A stretch of DNA of 64,000 nt from Hypomesus transpacificus (taxonomy: Eukaryota; Chordata; Actinopteri; Osmeriformes; Osmeridae). The stretch is taken from positions 1-64,000 of the forward strand of contig NW_025813795.1 of NCBI RefSeq assembly GCF_021917145.1. Direction: 5' to 3'. Of the stretch, positions 8,646 through 20,449 are shown in pieces. The translations under genes were made by a program, and so were the position numbers. The notes below the pieces were generated by a model. That model did not search any database, was not told where the DNA came from, and was given only the letters and a program-made list of their open reading frames with translations. Position 1 is the first letter of the stretch. Every line of letters begins with the position of its first letter.

Positions 8646-10337
8646 ATGGAAGTGGGACCAACAGAAACAGGAAACGGGAGAAACCATCCCAAATGCCTGA
8701 ATGTCCCACTGGCCAAAATCTATTTTAAACTTCTCCAAGCTCTGCATCACACAGAGATCCTGGATGATTCCATCTCCAAGGGGTCCTGTCCAAGAGGGAT
8801 GCAGAGGCAGGTTAATAAATTAACAACTTTTATTAAGCCTGCGTCCCCCTCGTCTGAAACCACCAGTAAGGTGAAAATCAACACCAACAAATGGTTAGAG
8901 GGGAACCTGGAAATTTTAAAACGTCATTATGATGATTTGCTGGTCTTTTTACTGAGCGACTTACCTGTGATGGATGAGGAGGCTTTCCGATTGGCGGTGG
9001 GCTGGGGCAGGTTGAGATATAAACGCAAATTCACAACAACATCAGTGAAAACATTGCGGGATATACTTACCTCCCCGGGAGAAAGTCCATCTTCTCAAAC
9101 CCTCCAACCAGATCCGGAGGCCTTTCCACCATTGCCTGCATCCACAGGGAGAGGGGGCACAGCCCCAACCAGGCTGGGGCCCCCCATCAGTGTTGTCGCC
9201 CAGGGGCATGGATACTTACCTTTGGTAGGGATGAGGGAAACTTTAGAGGCCTCTGGAACATCTCCTGTGGGTAAAACAAAGAACATCAAAGGGTCACATG
9301 GGTTAAGCACAATTGGAACTACCTTACTTACCTTTAAGGAGGCCCTGAACAACACATCTGGGGCCTCTGAAATTGTGAGGGAGAGGGTCCAAGTTGCCCC
9401 CAGTAGTGGCAGTGAGGTGGCAATTGGCTTGGCTATTGCCAGCCCACCCGCAGGATTGGAGACCAGTTTCTCTCCCAAAGTGCTGTTGACGCGGCTGAGT
9501 GACACCGAGGTGGATCTAAGGGGTCCTAATCCCACCCTGACCCTGAACCCTAACCCCAACCCTCCCTTCCCTATACTTAACCCTCCCCCCTCCCCAAACC
9601 CCATGGCGGAGGAAAGGGGACTTAACCCCTCCCTGACCCCTTATCCTAACCCCAACCCCTCCTTCCCCATACCTCACCCCAACCCTCCCTCCTCCCCCCT
9701 CCCCCTTTCCCTTCCCCTTGACCCTACTTACCGTCACGCTCTCAGCCAGTCACAGCCAAAGGTCCTCCTCAGAGAGGAGCCCGTTATCCATCCGACCTGT
9801 TGGAGGAAAATACATGATTGGAATCTAGACGTAGTGAAACCCATAGTGGTACTGGGGGACAAGAATCTTTCGGCTATCCCTACTTTTAAGGATGAACATA
9901 TCCAGGTTGACAGTTTCCCAGGGGCAAACTGCCATCATTTAAGGGGGATACTGGAGAAGCTGACGCCGAACCCAAACACAGAACATGTGATTCTGTCAGT
10001 GGGGATGGTGAACTGTCTGGATAGACAGAAACCCAGGACCACAGTGAAACAGCTGCAGCAGCTTGGGAAAACCTGTCAAAGGAAATTTCCCAAAGCCGTG
10101 ATCTACGTGCCACTCATTAATTTTTCAGACAGGTTGGCTAAGGACCAGCAAAAATTATTTGAAGCTTTTAACGCATACATTGCTTTTAATGCATACATTG
10201 ATAATGAATCTCCTTTTATAACGTTACCTGAGATGGATCAACGCCAATTCCAGGTAACGGGACGGGATCCGGTTCTCTGGACCACTGAAACCGCAGAGAC
10301 AATGTTAAAATTATGGATTGGTGATTTATTAATATGA
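8646..10337 (+). CDS. ORF1 protein with SGNH-like domain, array copy 3
   Basis: Identical 563-residue protein to the copy at 2744-4435; it lies at the same place in its 2951-bp unit. Confidence 0.72.
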   Translation: MEVGPTETGNGRNHPKCLNVPLAKIYFKLLQALHHTEILDDSISKGSCPRGMQRQVNKLTTFIKPASPSSETTSKVKINTNKWLEGNLEILKRHYDDLLVFLLSDLPVMDEEAFRLAVGWGRLRYKRKFTTTSVKTLRDILTSPGESPSSQTLQPDPEAFPPLPASTGRGGTAPTRLGPPISVVAQGHGYLPLVGMRETLEASGTSPVGKTKNIKGSHGLSTIGTTLLTFKEALNNTSGASEIVRERVQVAPSSGSEVAIGLAIASPPAGLETSFSPKVLLTRLSDTEVDLRGPNPTLTLNPNPNPPFPILNPPPSPNPMAEERGLNPSLTPYPNPNPSFPIPHPNPPSSPLPLSLPLDPTYRHALSQSQPKVLLREEPVIHPTCWRKIHDWNLDVVKPIVVLGDKNLSAIPTFKDEHIQVDSFPGANCHHLRGILEKLTPNPNTEHVILSVGMVNCLDRQKPRTTVKQLQQLGKTCQRKFPKAVIYVPLINFSDRLAKDQQKLFEAFNAYIAFNAYIDNESPFITLPEMDQRQFQVTGRDPVLWTTETAETMLKLWIGDLLI

Positions 10338-10999
10338 ACATCTAAAGGTTGTATACCCCCTGCTGTCTTCCAGGTGGGAGGTGAGGGATTCCTGTGGAAG
10401 GAGAAAAAGTGATTTAACAATATCAGGAATCAGAAAAAAGTGTATATATGCACATACCTTCTTACCTGGGATACTTACCTGTGGTGACCAGTGGGGGGCA
10501 GAAAGGTTCCTGTAGGACAAAAAAAGAAAGAAGATCAACACAGATCTACAGTATAGGGTATTTAGTCTTTTACTTACCTGGGATACTTACCTACTAGGAT
10601 ACCTACCTTGATGGGAATATAATCCTCCTCTTCACCTTTTTCCTGGGGATGAAAAAAACCATAAAATATAAGCATAAGACTTGTGCCAGTGCAACTCTAG
10701 CCCTTGATTGGGCTAAGACCTTCCCAAACCTAACCCAGCCAGAGCCTAGTCTAGTGTTTTATCTTTTGGAAAATAATTTTAAATTTCCCCCTTGCTCTAT
10801 TTTTTTAAGAGGTTTTAGATAGGAATTAAGTCATTGGTAACTTTTATAAAGAAAGTGTTGGGCCTAATTAAGTCTTAATTGAACACAAGAGGGTGTGAGG
10901 GGGGTATGGCAGATTGGCCAATCAGAAACCACAGGAAGTGGCCAAGCCCCCTCCCCTTCTCCAGTACTTAACTTCCTGTCTGCCTTATCCAACTCAGTT

Positions 11000-11038
11000 C
11001 TCCTCTGAGGAAGCCTTATGAAGGTGAAACGTTAGGAG
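11000..11038 (+). ncRNA. Hammerhead-like motif, array copy 4
   Basis: Same sequence as 2147-2185. Confidence 0.5.
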
Positions 11039-11596
11039 CTTCCACTTTTATTCTTTTACTCTTTTATTCTTTTATGGGGGGCAAAAACTTTTAGAGTGCA
11101 TTTTAAACTATGGTTTTATTCAGAGTGGACCCAGTCCATCTTTGAACCCTTTTTAGTCTTTTGTTTTAAACAAACAGTTGCATATATTTGCACCCAGTAC
11201 TTGGCACTTTATGAGCAGGGGAGAGAACCCTGGTTGGCTCAGTTCCCTCTTTGTGTGGGGTGAGTGTGTGGGTGTGGGTGTGTGGTGCACTTACCTTATT
11301 CCTGGTTGGAACCTTTTGTTCATAAAGCACAGTGTGCAGTTCTATAGGGACTGACCAAGGAAGGGGCCATCTTCACCCTGCACAGGTGTCATTGGGGCAA
11401 AAAAAGACAACCCTTGTAGTAAGGGCTCTCTTTAGAAAGGCTTTTCTAAAGGCCATCATTTTCTATGTGCAATAAAAGGACTAAATATGAAAATACCATA
11501 GGCAATAGATGCACTTTATTTATGTCTAAACAATTTTATTGAGACATTTTAGAAATACTTTTAGCAGTTTTAGCGGTTTTACTTTTTATAAGGAGT

Positions 11597-13288
11597 ATGG
11601 AAGTGGGACCAACAGAAACAGGAAACGGGAGAAACCATCCCAAATGCCTGAATGTCCCACTGGCCAAAATCTATTTTAAACTTCTCCAAGCTCTGCATCA
11701 CACAGAGATCCTGGATGATTCCATCTCCAAGGGGTCCTGTCCAAGAGGGATGCAGAGGCAGGTTAATAAATTAACAACTTTTATTAAGCCTGCGTCCCCC
11801 TCGTCTGAAACCACCAGTAAGGTGAAAATCAACACCAACAAATGGTTAGAGGGGAACCTGGAAATTTTAAAACGTCATTATGATGATTTGCTGGTCTTTT
11901 TACTGAGCGACTTACCTGTGATGGATGAGGAGGCTTTCCGATTGGCGGTGGGCTGGGGCAGGTTGAGATATAAACGCAAATTCACAACAACATCAGTGAA
12001 AACATTGCGGGATATACTTACCTCCCCGGGAGAAAGTCCATCTTCTCAAACCCTCCAACCAGATCCGGAGGCCTTTCCACCATTGCCTGCATCCACAGGG
12101 AGAGGGGGCACAGCCCCAACCAGGCTGGGGCCCCCCATCAGTGTTGTCGCCCAGGGGCATGGATACTTACCTTTGGTAGGGATGAGGGAAACTTTAGAGG
12201 CCTCTGGAACATCTCCTGTGGGTAAAACAAAGAACATCAAAGGGTCACATGGGTTAAGCACAATTGGAACTACCTTACTTACCTTTAAGGAGGCCCTGAA
12301 CAACACATCTGGGGCCTCTGAAATTGTGAGGGAGAGGGTCCAAGTTGCCCCCAGTAGTGGCAGTGAGGTGGCAATTGGCTTGGCTATTGCCAGCCCACCC
12401 GCAGGATTGGAGACCAGTTTCTCTCCCAAAGTGCTGTTGACGCGGCTGAGTGACACCGAGGTGGATCTAAGGGGTCCTAATCCCACCCTGACCCTGAACC
12501 CTAACCCCAACCCTCCCTTCCCTATACTTAACCCTCCCCCCTCCCCAAACCCCATGGCGGAGGAAAGGGGACTTAACCCCTCCCTGACCCCTTATCCTAA
12601 CCCCAACCCCTCCTTCCCCATACCTCACCCCAACCCTCCCTCCTCCCCCCTCCCCCTTTCCCTTCCCCTTGACCCTACTTACCGTCACGCTCTCAGCCAG
12701 TCACAGCCAAAGGTCCTCCTCAGAGAGGAGCCCGTTATCCATCCGACCTGTTGGAGGAAAATACATGATTGGAATCTAGACGTAGTGAAACCCATAGTGG
12801 TACTGGGGGACAAGAATCTTTCGGCTATCCCTACTTTTAAGGATGAACATATCCAGGTTGACAGTTTCCCAGGGGCAAACTGCCATCATTTAAGGGGGAT
12901 ACTGGAGAAGCTGACGCCGAACCCAAACACAGAACATGTGATTCTGTCAGTGGGGATGGTGAACTGTCTGGATAGACAGAAACCCAGGACCACAGTGAAA
13001 CAGCTGCAGCAGCTTGGGAAAACCTGTCAAAGGAAATTTCCCAAAGCCGTGATCTACGTGCCACTCATTAATTTTTCAGACAGGTTGGCTAAGGACCAGC
13101 AAAAATTATTTGAAGCTTTTAACGCATACATTGCTTTTAATGCATACATTGATAATGAATCTCCTTTTATAACGTTACCTGAGATGGATCAACGCCAATT
13201 CCAGGTAACGGGACGGGATCCGGTTCTCTGGACCACTGAAACCGCAGAGACAATGTTAAAATTATGGATTGGTGATTTATTAATATGA
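11597..13288 (+). CDS. ORF1 protein with SGNH-like domain, array copy 4
   Basis: Identical 563-residue protein to the copy at 2744-4435. Confidence 0.72.
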   Translation: MEVGPTETGNGRNHPKCLNVPLAKIYFKLLQALHHTEILDDSISKGSCPRGMQRQVNKLTTFIKPASPSSETTSKVKINTNKWLEGNLEILKRHYDDLLVFLLSDLPVMDEEAFRLAVGWGRLRYKRKFTTTSVKTLRDILTSPGESPSSQTLQPDPEAFPPLPASTGRGGTAPTRLGPPISVVAQGHGYLPLVGMRETLEASGTSPVGKTKNIKGSHGLSTIGTTLLTFKEALNNTSGASEIVRERVQVAPSSGSEVAIGLAIASPPAGLETSFSPKVLLTRLSDTEVDLRGPNPTLTLNPNPNPPFPILNPPPSPNPMAEERGLNPSLTPYPNPNPSFPIPHPNPPSSPLPLSLPLDPTYRHALSQSQPKVLLREEPVIHPTCWRKIHDWNLDVVKPIVVLGDKNLSAIPTFKDEHIQVDSFPGANCHHLRGILEKLTPNPNTEHVILSVGMVNCLDRQKPRTTVKQLQQLGKTCQRKFPKAVIYVPLINFSDRLAKDQQKLFEAFNAYIAFNAYIDNESPFITLPEMDQRQFQVTGRDPVLWTTETAETMLKLWIGDLLI

Positions 13289-13950
13289 ACATCTAAAGGT
13301 TGTATACCCCCTGCTGTCTTCCAGGTGGGAGGTGAGGGATTCCTGTGGAAGGAGAAAAAGTGATTTAACAATATCAGGAATCAGAAAAAAGTGTATATAT
13401 GCACATACCTTCTTACCTGGGATACTTACCTGTGGTGACCAGTGGGGGGCAGAAAGGTTCCTGTAGGACAAAAAAAGAAAGAAGATCAACACAGATCTAC
13501 AGTATAGGGTATTTAGTCTTTTACTTACCTGGGATACTTACCTACTAGGATACCTACCTTGATGGGAATATAATCCTCCTCTTCACCTTTTTCCTGGGGA
13601 TGAAAAAAACCATAAAATATAAGCATAAGACTTGTGCCAGTGCAACTCTAGCCCTTGATTGGGCTAAGACCTTCCCAAACCTAACCCAGCCAGAGCCTAG
13701 TCTAGTGTTTTATCTTTTGGAAAATAATTTTAAATTTCCCCCTTGCTCTATTTTTTTAAGAGGTTTTAGATAGGAATTAAGTCATTGGTAACTTTTATAA
13801 AGAAAGTGTTGGGCCTAATTAAGTCTTAATTGAACACAAGAGGGTGTGAGGGGGGTATGGCAGATTGGCCAATCAGAAACCACAGGAAGTGGCCAAGCCC
13901 CCTCCCCTTCTCCAGTACTTAACTTCCTGTCTGCCTTATCCAACTCAGTT

Positions 13951-13989
13951 CTCCTCTGAGGAAGCCTTATGAAGGTGAAACGTTAGGAG
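13951..13989 (+). ncRNA. Hammerhead-like motif, array copy 5
   Basis: Same sequence as 2147-2185. Confidence 0.5.
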
Positions 13990-14547
13990 CTTCCACTTTT
14001 ATTCTTTTACTCTTTTATTCTTTTATGGGGGGCAAAAACTTTTAGAGTGCATTTTAAACTATGGTTTTATTCAGAGTGGACCCAGTCCATCTTTGAACCC
14101 TTTTTAGTCTTTTGTTTTAAACAAACAGTTGCATATATTTGCACCCAGTACTTGGCACTTTATGAGCAGGGGAGAGAACCCTGGTTGGCTCAGTTCCCTC
14201 TTTGTGTGGGGTGAGTGTGTGGGTGTGGGTGTGTGGTGCACTTACCTTATTCCTGGTTGGAACCTTTTGTTCATAAAGCACAGTGTGCAGTTCTATAGGG
14301 ACTGACCAAGGAAGGGGCCATCTTCACCCTGCACAGGTGTCATTGGGGCAAAAAAAGACAACCCTTGTAGTAAGGGCTCTCTTTAGAAAGGCTTTTCTAA
14401 AGGCCATCATTTTCTATGTGCAATAAAAGGACTAAATATGAAAATACCATAGGCAATAGATGCACTTTATTTATGTCTAAACAATTTTATTGAGACATTT
14501 TAGAAATACTTTTAGCAGTTTTAGCGGTTTTACTTTTTATAAGGAGT

Positions 14548-16239
14548 ATGGAAGTGGGACCAACAGAAACAGGAAACGGGAGAAACCATCCCAAATGCCT
14601 GAATGTCCCACTGGCCAAAATCTATTTTAAACTTCTCCAAGCTCTGCATCACACAGAGATCCTGGATGATTCCATCTCCAAGGGGTCCTGTCCAAGAGGG
14701 ATGCAGAGGCAGGTTAATAAATTAACAACTTTTATTAAGCCTGCGTCCCCCTCGTCTGAAACCACCAGTAAGGTGAAAATCAACACCAACAAATGGTTAG
14801 AGGGGAACCTGGAAATTTTAAAACGTCATTATGATGATTTGCTGGTCTTTTTACTGAGCGACTTACCTGTGATGGATGAGGAGGCTTTCCGATTGGCGGT
14901 GGGCTGGGGCAGGTTGAGATATAAACGCAAATTCACAACAACATCAGTGAAAACATTGCGGGATATACTTACCTCCCCGGGAGAAAGTCCATCTTCTCAA
15001 ACCCTCCAACCAGATCCGGAGGCCTTTCCACCATTGCCTGCATCCACAGGGAGAGGGGGCACAGCCCCAACCAGGCTGGGGCCCCCCATCAGTGTTGTCG
15101 CCCAGGGGCATGGATACTTACCTTTGGTAGGGATGAGGGAAACTTTAGAGGCCTCTGGAACATCTCCTGTGGGTAAAACAAAGAACATCAAAGGGTCACA
15201 TGGGTTAAGCACAATTGGAACTACCTTACTTACCTTTAAGGAGGCCCTGAACAACACATCTGGGGCCTCTGAAATTGTGAGGGAGAGGGTCCAAGTTGCC
15301 CCCAGTAGTGGCAGTGAGGTGGCAATTGGCTTGGCTATTGCCAGCCCACCCGCAGGATTGGAGACCAGTTTCTCTCCCAAAGTGCTGTTGACGCGGCTGA
15401 GTGACACCGAGGTGGATCTAAGGGGTCCTAATCCCACCCTGACCCTGAACCCTAACCCCAACCCTCCCTTCCCTATACTTAACCCTCCCCCCTCCCCAAA
15501 CCCCATGGCGGAGGAAAGGGGACTTAACCCCTCCCTGACCCCTTATCCTAACCCCAACCCCTCCTTCCCCATACCTCACCCCAACCCTCCCTCCTCCCCC
15601 CTCCCCCTTTCCCTTCCCCTTGACCCTACTTACCGTCACGCTCTCAGCCAGTCACAGCCAAAGGTCCTCCTCAGAGAGGAGCCCGTTATCCATCCGACCT
15701 GTTGGAGGAAAATACATGATTGGAATCTAGACGTAGTGAAACCCATAGTGGTACTGGGGGACAAGAATCTTTCGGCTATCCCTACTTTTAAGGATGAACA
15801 TATCCAGGTTGACAGTTTCCCAGGGGCAAACTGCCATCATTTAAGGGGGATACTGGAGAAGCTGACGCCGAACCCAAACACAGAACATGTGATTCTGTCA
15901 GTGGGGATGGTGAACTGTCTGGATAGACAGAAACCCAGGACCACAGTGAAACAGCTGCAGCAGCTTGGGAAAACCTGTCAAAGGAAATTTCCCAAAGCCG
16001 TGATCTACGTGCCACTCATTAATTTTTCAGACAGGTTGGCTAAGGACCAGCAAAAATTATTTGAAGCTTTTAACGCATACATTGCTTTTAATGCATACAT
16101 TGATAATGAATCTCCTTTTATAACGTTACCTGAGATGGATCAACGCCAATTCCAGGTAACGGGACGGGATCCGGTTCTCTGGACCACTGAAACCGCAGAG
16201 ACAATGTTAAAATTATGGATTGGTGATTTATTAATATGA
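14548..16239 (+). CDS. ORF1 protein with SGNH-like domain, array copy 5
   Basis: Identical 563-residue protein to the copy at 2744-4435. Confidence 0.72.
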   Translation: MEVGPTETGNGRNHPKCLNVPLAKIYFKLLQALHHTEILDDSISKGSCPRGMQRQVNKLTTFIKPASPSSETTSKVKINTNKWLEGNLEILKRHYDDLLVFLLSDLPVMDEEAFRLAVGWGRLRYKRKFTTTSVKTLRDILTSPGESPSSQTLQPDPEAFPPLPASTGRGGTAPTRLGPPISVVAQGHGYLPLVGMRETLEASGTSPVGKTKNIKGSHGLSTIGTTLLTFKEALNNTSGASEIVRERVQVAPSSGSEVAIGLAIASPPAGLETSFSPKVLLTRLSDTEVDLRGPNPTLTLNPNPNPPFPILNPPPSPNPMAEERGLNPSLTPYPNPNPSFPIPHPNPPSSPLPLSLPLDPTYRHALSQSQPKVLLREEPVIHPTCWRKIHDWNLDVVKPIVVLGDKNLSAIPTFKDEHIQVDSFPGANCHHLRGILEKLTPNPNTEHVILSVGMVNCLDRQKPRTTVKQLQQLGKTCQRKFPKAVIYVPLINFSDRLAKDQQKLFEAFNAYIAFNAYIDNESPFITLPEMDQRQFQVTGRDPVLWTTETAETMLKLWIGDLLI

Positions 16240-16901
16240 ACATCTAAAGGTTGTATACCCCCTGCTGTCTTCCAGGTGGGAGGTGAGGGATTCCTGTGGA
16301 AGGAGAAAAAGTGATTTAACAATATCAGGAATCAGAAAAAAGTGTATATATGCACATACCTTCTTACCTGGGATACTTACCTGTGGTGACCAGTGGGGGG
16401 CAGAAAGGTTCCTGTAGGACAAAAAAAGAAAGAAGATCAACACAGATCTACAGTATAGGGTATTTAGTCTTTTACTTACCTGGGATACTTACCTACTAGG
16501 ATACCTACCTTGATGGGAATATAATCCTCCTCTTCACCTTTTTCCTGGGGATGAAAAAAACCATAAAATATAAGCATAAGACTTGTGCCAGTGCAACTCT
16601 AGCCCTTGATTGGGCTAAGACCTTCCCAAACCTAACCCAGCCAGAGCCTAGTCTAGTGTTTTATCTTTTGGAAAATAATTTTAAATTTCCCCCTTGCTCT
16701 ATTTTTTTAAGAGGTTTTAGATAGGAATTAAGTCATTGGTAACTTTTATAAAGAAAGTGTTGGGCCTAATTAAGTCTTAATTGAACACAAGAGGGTGTGA
16801 GGGGGGTATGGCAGATTGGCCAATCAGAAACCACAGGAAGTGGCCAAGCCCCCTCCCCTTCTCCAGTACTTAACTTCCTGTCTGCCTTATCCAACTCAGT
16901 T

Positions 16902-16940
16902 CTCCTCTGAGGAAGCCTTATGAAGGTGAAACGTTAGGAG
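16902..16940 (+). ncRNA. Hammerhead-like motif, array copy 6
   Basis: Same sequence as 2147-2185. Confidence 0.5.
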
Positions 16941-17498
16941 CTTCCACTTTTATTCTTTTACTCTTTTATTCTTTTATGGGGGGCAAAAACTTTTAGAGTG
17001 CATTTTAAACTATGGTTTTATTCAGAGTGGACCCAGTCCATCTTTGAACCCTTTTTAGTCTTTTGTTTTAAACAAACAGTTGCATATATTTGCACCCAGT
17101 ACTTGGCACTTTATGAGCAGGGGAGAGAACCCTGGTTGGCTCAGTTCCCTCTTTGTGTGGGGTGAGTGTGTGGGTGTGGGTGTGTGGTGCACTTACCTTA
17201 TTCCTGGTTGGAACCTTTTGTTCATAAAGCACAGTGTGCAGTTCTATAGGGACTGACCAAGGAAGGGGCCATCTTCACCCTGCACAGGTGTCATTGGGGC
17301 AAAAAAAGACAACCCTTGTAGTAAGGGCTCTCTTTAGAAAGGCTTTTCTAAAGGCCATCATTTTCTATGTGCAATAAAAGGACTAAATATGAAAATACCA
17401 TAGGCAATAGATGCACTTTATTTATGTCTAAACAATTTTATTGAGACATTTTAGAAATACTTTTAGCAGTTTTAGCGGTTTTACTTTTTATAAGGAGT

Positions 17499-19190
17499 AT
17501 GGAAGTGGGACCAACAGAAACAGGAAACGGGAGAAACCATCCCAAATGCCTGAATGTCCCACTGGCCAAAATCTATTTTAAACTTCTCCAAGCTCTGCAT
17601 CACACAGAGATCCTGGATGATTCCATCTCCAAGGGGTCCTGTCCAAGAGGGATGCAGAGGCAGGTTAATAAATTAACAACTTTTATTAAGCCTGCGTCCC
17701 CCTCGTCTGAAACCACCAGTAAGGTGAAAATCAACACCAACAAATGGTTAGAGGGGAACCTGGAAATTTTAAAACGTCATTATGATGATTTGCTGGTCTT
17801 TTTACTGAGCGACTTACCTGTGATGGATGAGGAGGCTTTCCGATTGGCGGTGGGCTGGGGCAGGTTGAGATATAAACGCAAATTCACAACAACATCAGTG
17901 AAAACATTGCGGGATATACTTACCTCCCCGGGAGAAAGTCCATCTTCTCAAACCCTCCAACCAGATCCGGAGGCCTTTCCACCATTGCCTGCATCCACAG
18001 GGAGAGGGGGCACAGCCCCAACCAGGCTGGGGCCCCCCATCAGTGTTGTCGCCCAGGGGCATGGATACTTACCTTTGGTAGGGATGAGGGAAACTTTAGA
18101 GGCCTCTGGAACATCTCCTGTGGGTAAAACAAAGAACATCAAAGGGTCACATGGGTTAAGCACAATTGGAACTACCTTACTTACCTTTAAGGAGGCCCTG
18201 AACAACACATCTGGGGCCTCTGAAATTGTGAGGGAGAGGGTCCAAGTTGCCCCCAGTAGTGGCAGTGAGGTGGCAATTGGCTTGGCTATTGCCAGCCCAC
18301 CCGCAGGATTGGAGACCAGTTTCTCTCCCAAAGTGCTGTTGACGCGGCTGAGTGACACCGAGGTGGATCTAAGGGGTCCTAATCCCACCCTGACCCTGAA
18401 CCCTAACCCCAACCCTCCCTTCCCTATACTTAACCCTCCCCCCTCCCCAAACCCCATGGCGGAGGAAAGGGGACTTAACCCCTCCCTGACCCCTTATCCT
18501 AACCCCAACCCCTCCTTCCCCATACCTCACCCCAACCCTCCCTCCTCCCCCCTCCCCCTTTCCCTTCCCCTTGACCCTACTTACCGTCACGCTCTCAGCC
18601 AGTCACAGCCAAAGGTCCTCCTCAGAGAGGAGCCCGTTATCCATCCGACCTGTTGGAGGAAAATACATGATTGGAATCTAGACGTAGTGAAACCCATAGT
18701 GGTACTGGGGGACAAGAATCTTTCGGCTATCCCTACTTTTAAGGATGAACATATCCAGGTTGACAGTTTCCCAGGGGCAAACTGCCATCATTTAAGGGGG
18801 ATACTGGAGAAGCTGACGCCGAACCCAAACACAGAACATGTGATTCTGTCAGTGGGGATGGTGAACTGTCTGGATAGACAGAAACCCAGGACCACAGTGA
18901 AACAGCTGCAGCAGCTTGGGAAAACCTGTCAAAGGAAATTTCCCAAAGCCGTGATCTACGTGCCACTCATTAATTTTTCAGACAGGTTGGCTAAGGACCA
19001 GCAAAAATTATTTGAAGCTTTTAACGCATACATTGCTTTTAATGCATACATTGATAATGAATCTCCTTTTATAACGTTACCTGAGATGGATCAACGCCAA
19101 TTCCAGGTAACGGGACGGGATCCGGTTCTCTGGACCACTGAAACCGCAGAGACAATGTTAAAATTATGGATTGGTGATTTATTAATATGA
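17499..19190 (+). CDS. ORF1 protein with SGNH-like domain, array copy 6
   Basis: Identical 563-residue protein to the copy at 2744-4435. Confidence 0.72.
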   Translation: MEVGPTETGNGRNHPKCLNVPLAKIYFKLLQALHHTEILDDSISKGSCPRGMQRQVNKLTTFIKPASPSSETTSKVKINTNKWLEGNLEILKRHYDDLLVFLLSDLPVMDEEAFRLAVGWGRLRYKRKFTTTSVKTLRDILTSPGESPSSQTLQPDPEAFPPLPASTGRGGTAPTRLGPPISVVAQGHGYLPLVGMRETLEASGTSPVGKTKNIKGSHGLSTIGTTLLTFKEALNNTSGASEIVRERVQVAPSSGSEVAIGLAIASPPAGLETSFSPKVLLTRLSDTEVDLRGPNPTLTLNPNPNPPFPILNPPPSPNPMAEERGLNPSLTPYPNPNPSFPIPHPNPPSSPLPLSLPLDPTYRHALSQSQPKVLLREEPVIHPTCWRKIHDWNLDVVKPIVVLGDKNLSAIPTFKDEHIQVDSFPGANCHHLRGILEKLTPNPNTEHVILSVGMVNCLDRQKPRTTVKQLQQLGKTCQRKFPKAVIYVPLINFSDRLAKDQQKLFEAFNAYIAFNAYIDNESPFITLPEMDQRQFQVTGRDPVLWTTETAETMLKLWIGDLLI

Positions 19191-19852
19191 ACATCTAAAG
19201 GTTGTATACCCCCTGCTGTCTTCCAGGTGGGAGGTGAGGGATTCCTGTGGAAGGAGAAAAAGTGATTTAACAATATCAGGAATCAGAAAAAAGTGTATAT
19301 ATGCACATACCTTCTTACCTGGGATACTTACCTGTGGTGACCAGTGGGGGGCAGAAAGGTTCCTGTAGGACAAAAAAAGAAAGAAGATCAACACAGATCT
19401 ACAGTATAGGGTATTTAGTCTTTTACTTACCTGGGATACTTACCTACTAGGATACCTACCTTGATGGGAATATAATCCTCCTCTTCACCTTTTTCCTGGG
19501 GATGAAAAAAACCATAAAATATAAGCATAAGACTTGTGCCAGTGCAACTCTAGCCCTTGATTGGGCTAAGACCTTCCCAAACCTAACCCAGCCAGAGCCT
19601 AGTCTAGTGTTTTATCTTTTGGAAAATAATTTTAAATTTCCCCCTTGCTCTATTTTTTTAAGAGGTTTTAGATAGGAATTAAGTCATTGGTAACTTTTAT
19701 AAAGAAAGTGTTGGGCCTAATTAAGTCTTAATTGAACACAAGAGGGTGTGAGGGGGGTATGGCAGATTGGCCAATCAGAAACCACAGGAAGTGGCCAAGC
19801 CCCCTCCCCTTCTCCAGTACTTAACTTCCTGTCTGCCTTATCCAACTCAGTT

Positions 19853-19891
19853 CTCCTCTGAGGAAGCCTTATGAAGGTGAAACGTTAGGAG
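19853..19891 (+). ncRNA. Hammerhead-like motif, array copy 7
   Basis: Same sequence as 2147-2185. Confidence 0.5.
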
Positions 19892-20449
19892 CTTCCACTT
19901 TTATTCTTTTACTCTTTTATTCTTTTATGGGGGGCAAAAACTTTTAGAGTGCATTTTAAACTATGGTTTTATTCAGAGTGGACCCAGTCCATCTTTGAAC
20001 CCTTTTTAGTCTTTTGTTTTAAACAAACAGTTGCATATATTTGCACCCAGTACTTGGCACTTTATGAGCAGGGGAGAGAACCCTGGTTGGCTCAGTTCCC
20101 TCTTTGTGTGGGGTGAGTGTGTGGGTGTGGGTGTGTGGTGCACTTACCTTATTCCTGGTTGGAACCTTTTGTTCATAAAGCACAGTGTGCAGTTCTATAG
20201 GGACTGACCAAGGAAGGGGCCATCTTCACCCTGCACAGGTGTCATTGGGGCAAAAAAAGACAACCCTTGTAGTAAGGGCTCTCTTTAGAAAGGCTTTTCT
20301 AAAGGCCATCATTTTCTATGTGCAATAAAAGGACTAAATATGAAAATACCATAGGCAATAGATGCACTTTATTTATGTCTAAACAATTTTATTGAGACAT
20401 TTTAGAAATACTTTTAGCAGTTTTAGCGGTTTTACTTTTTATAAGGAGT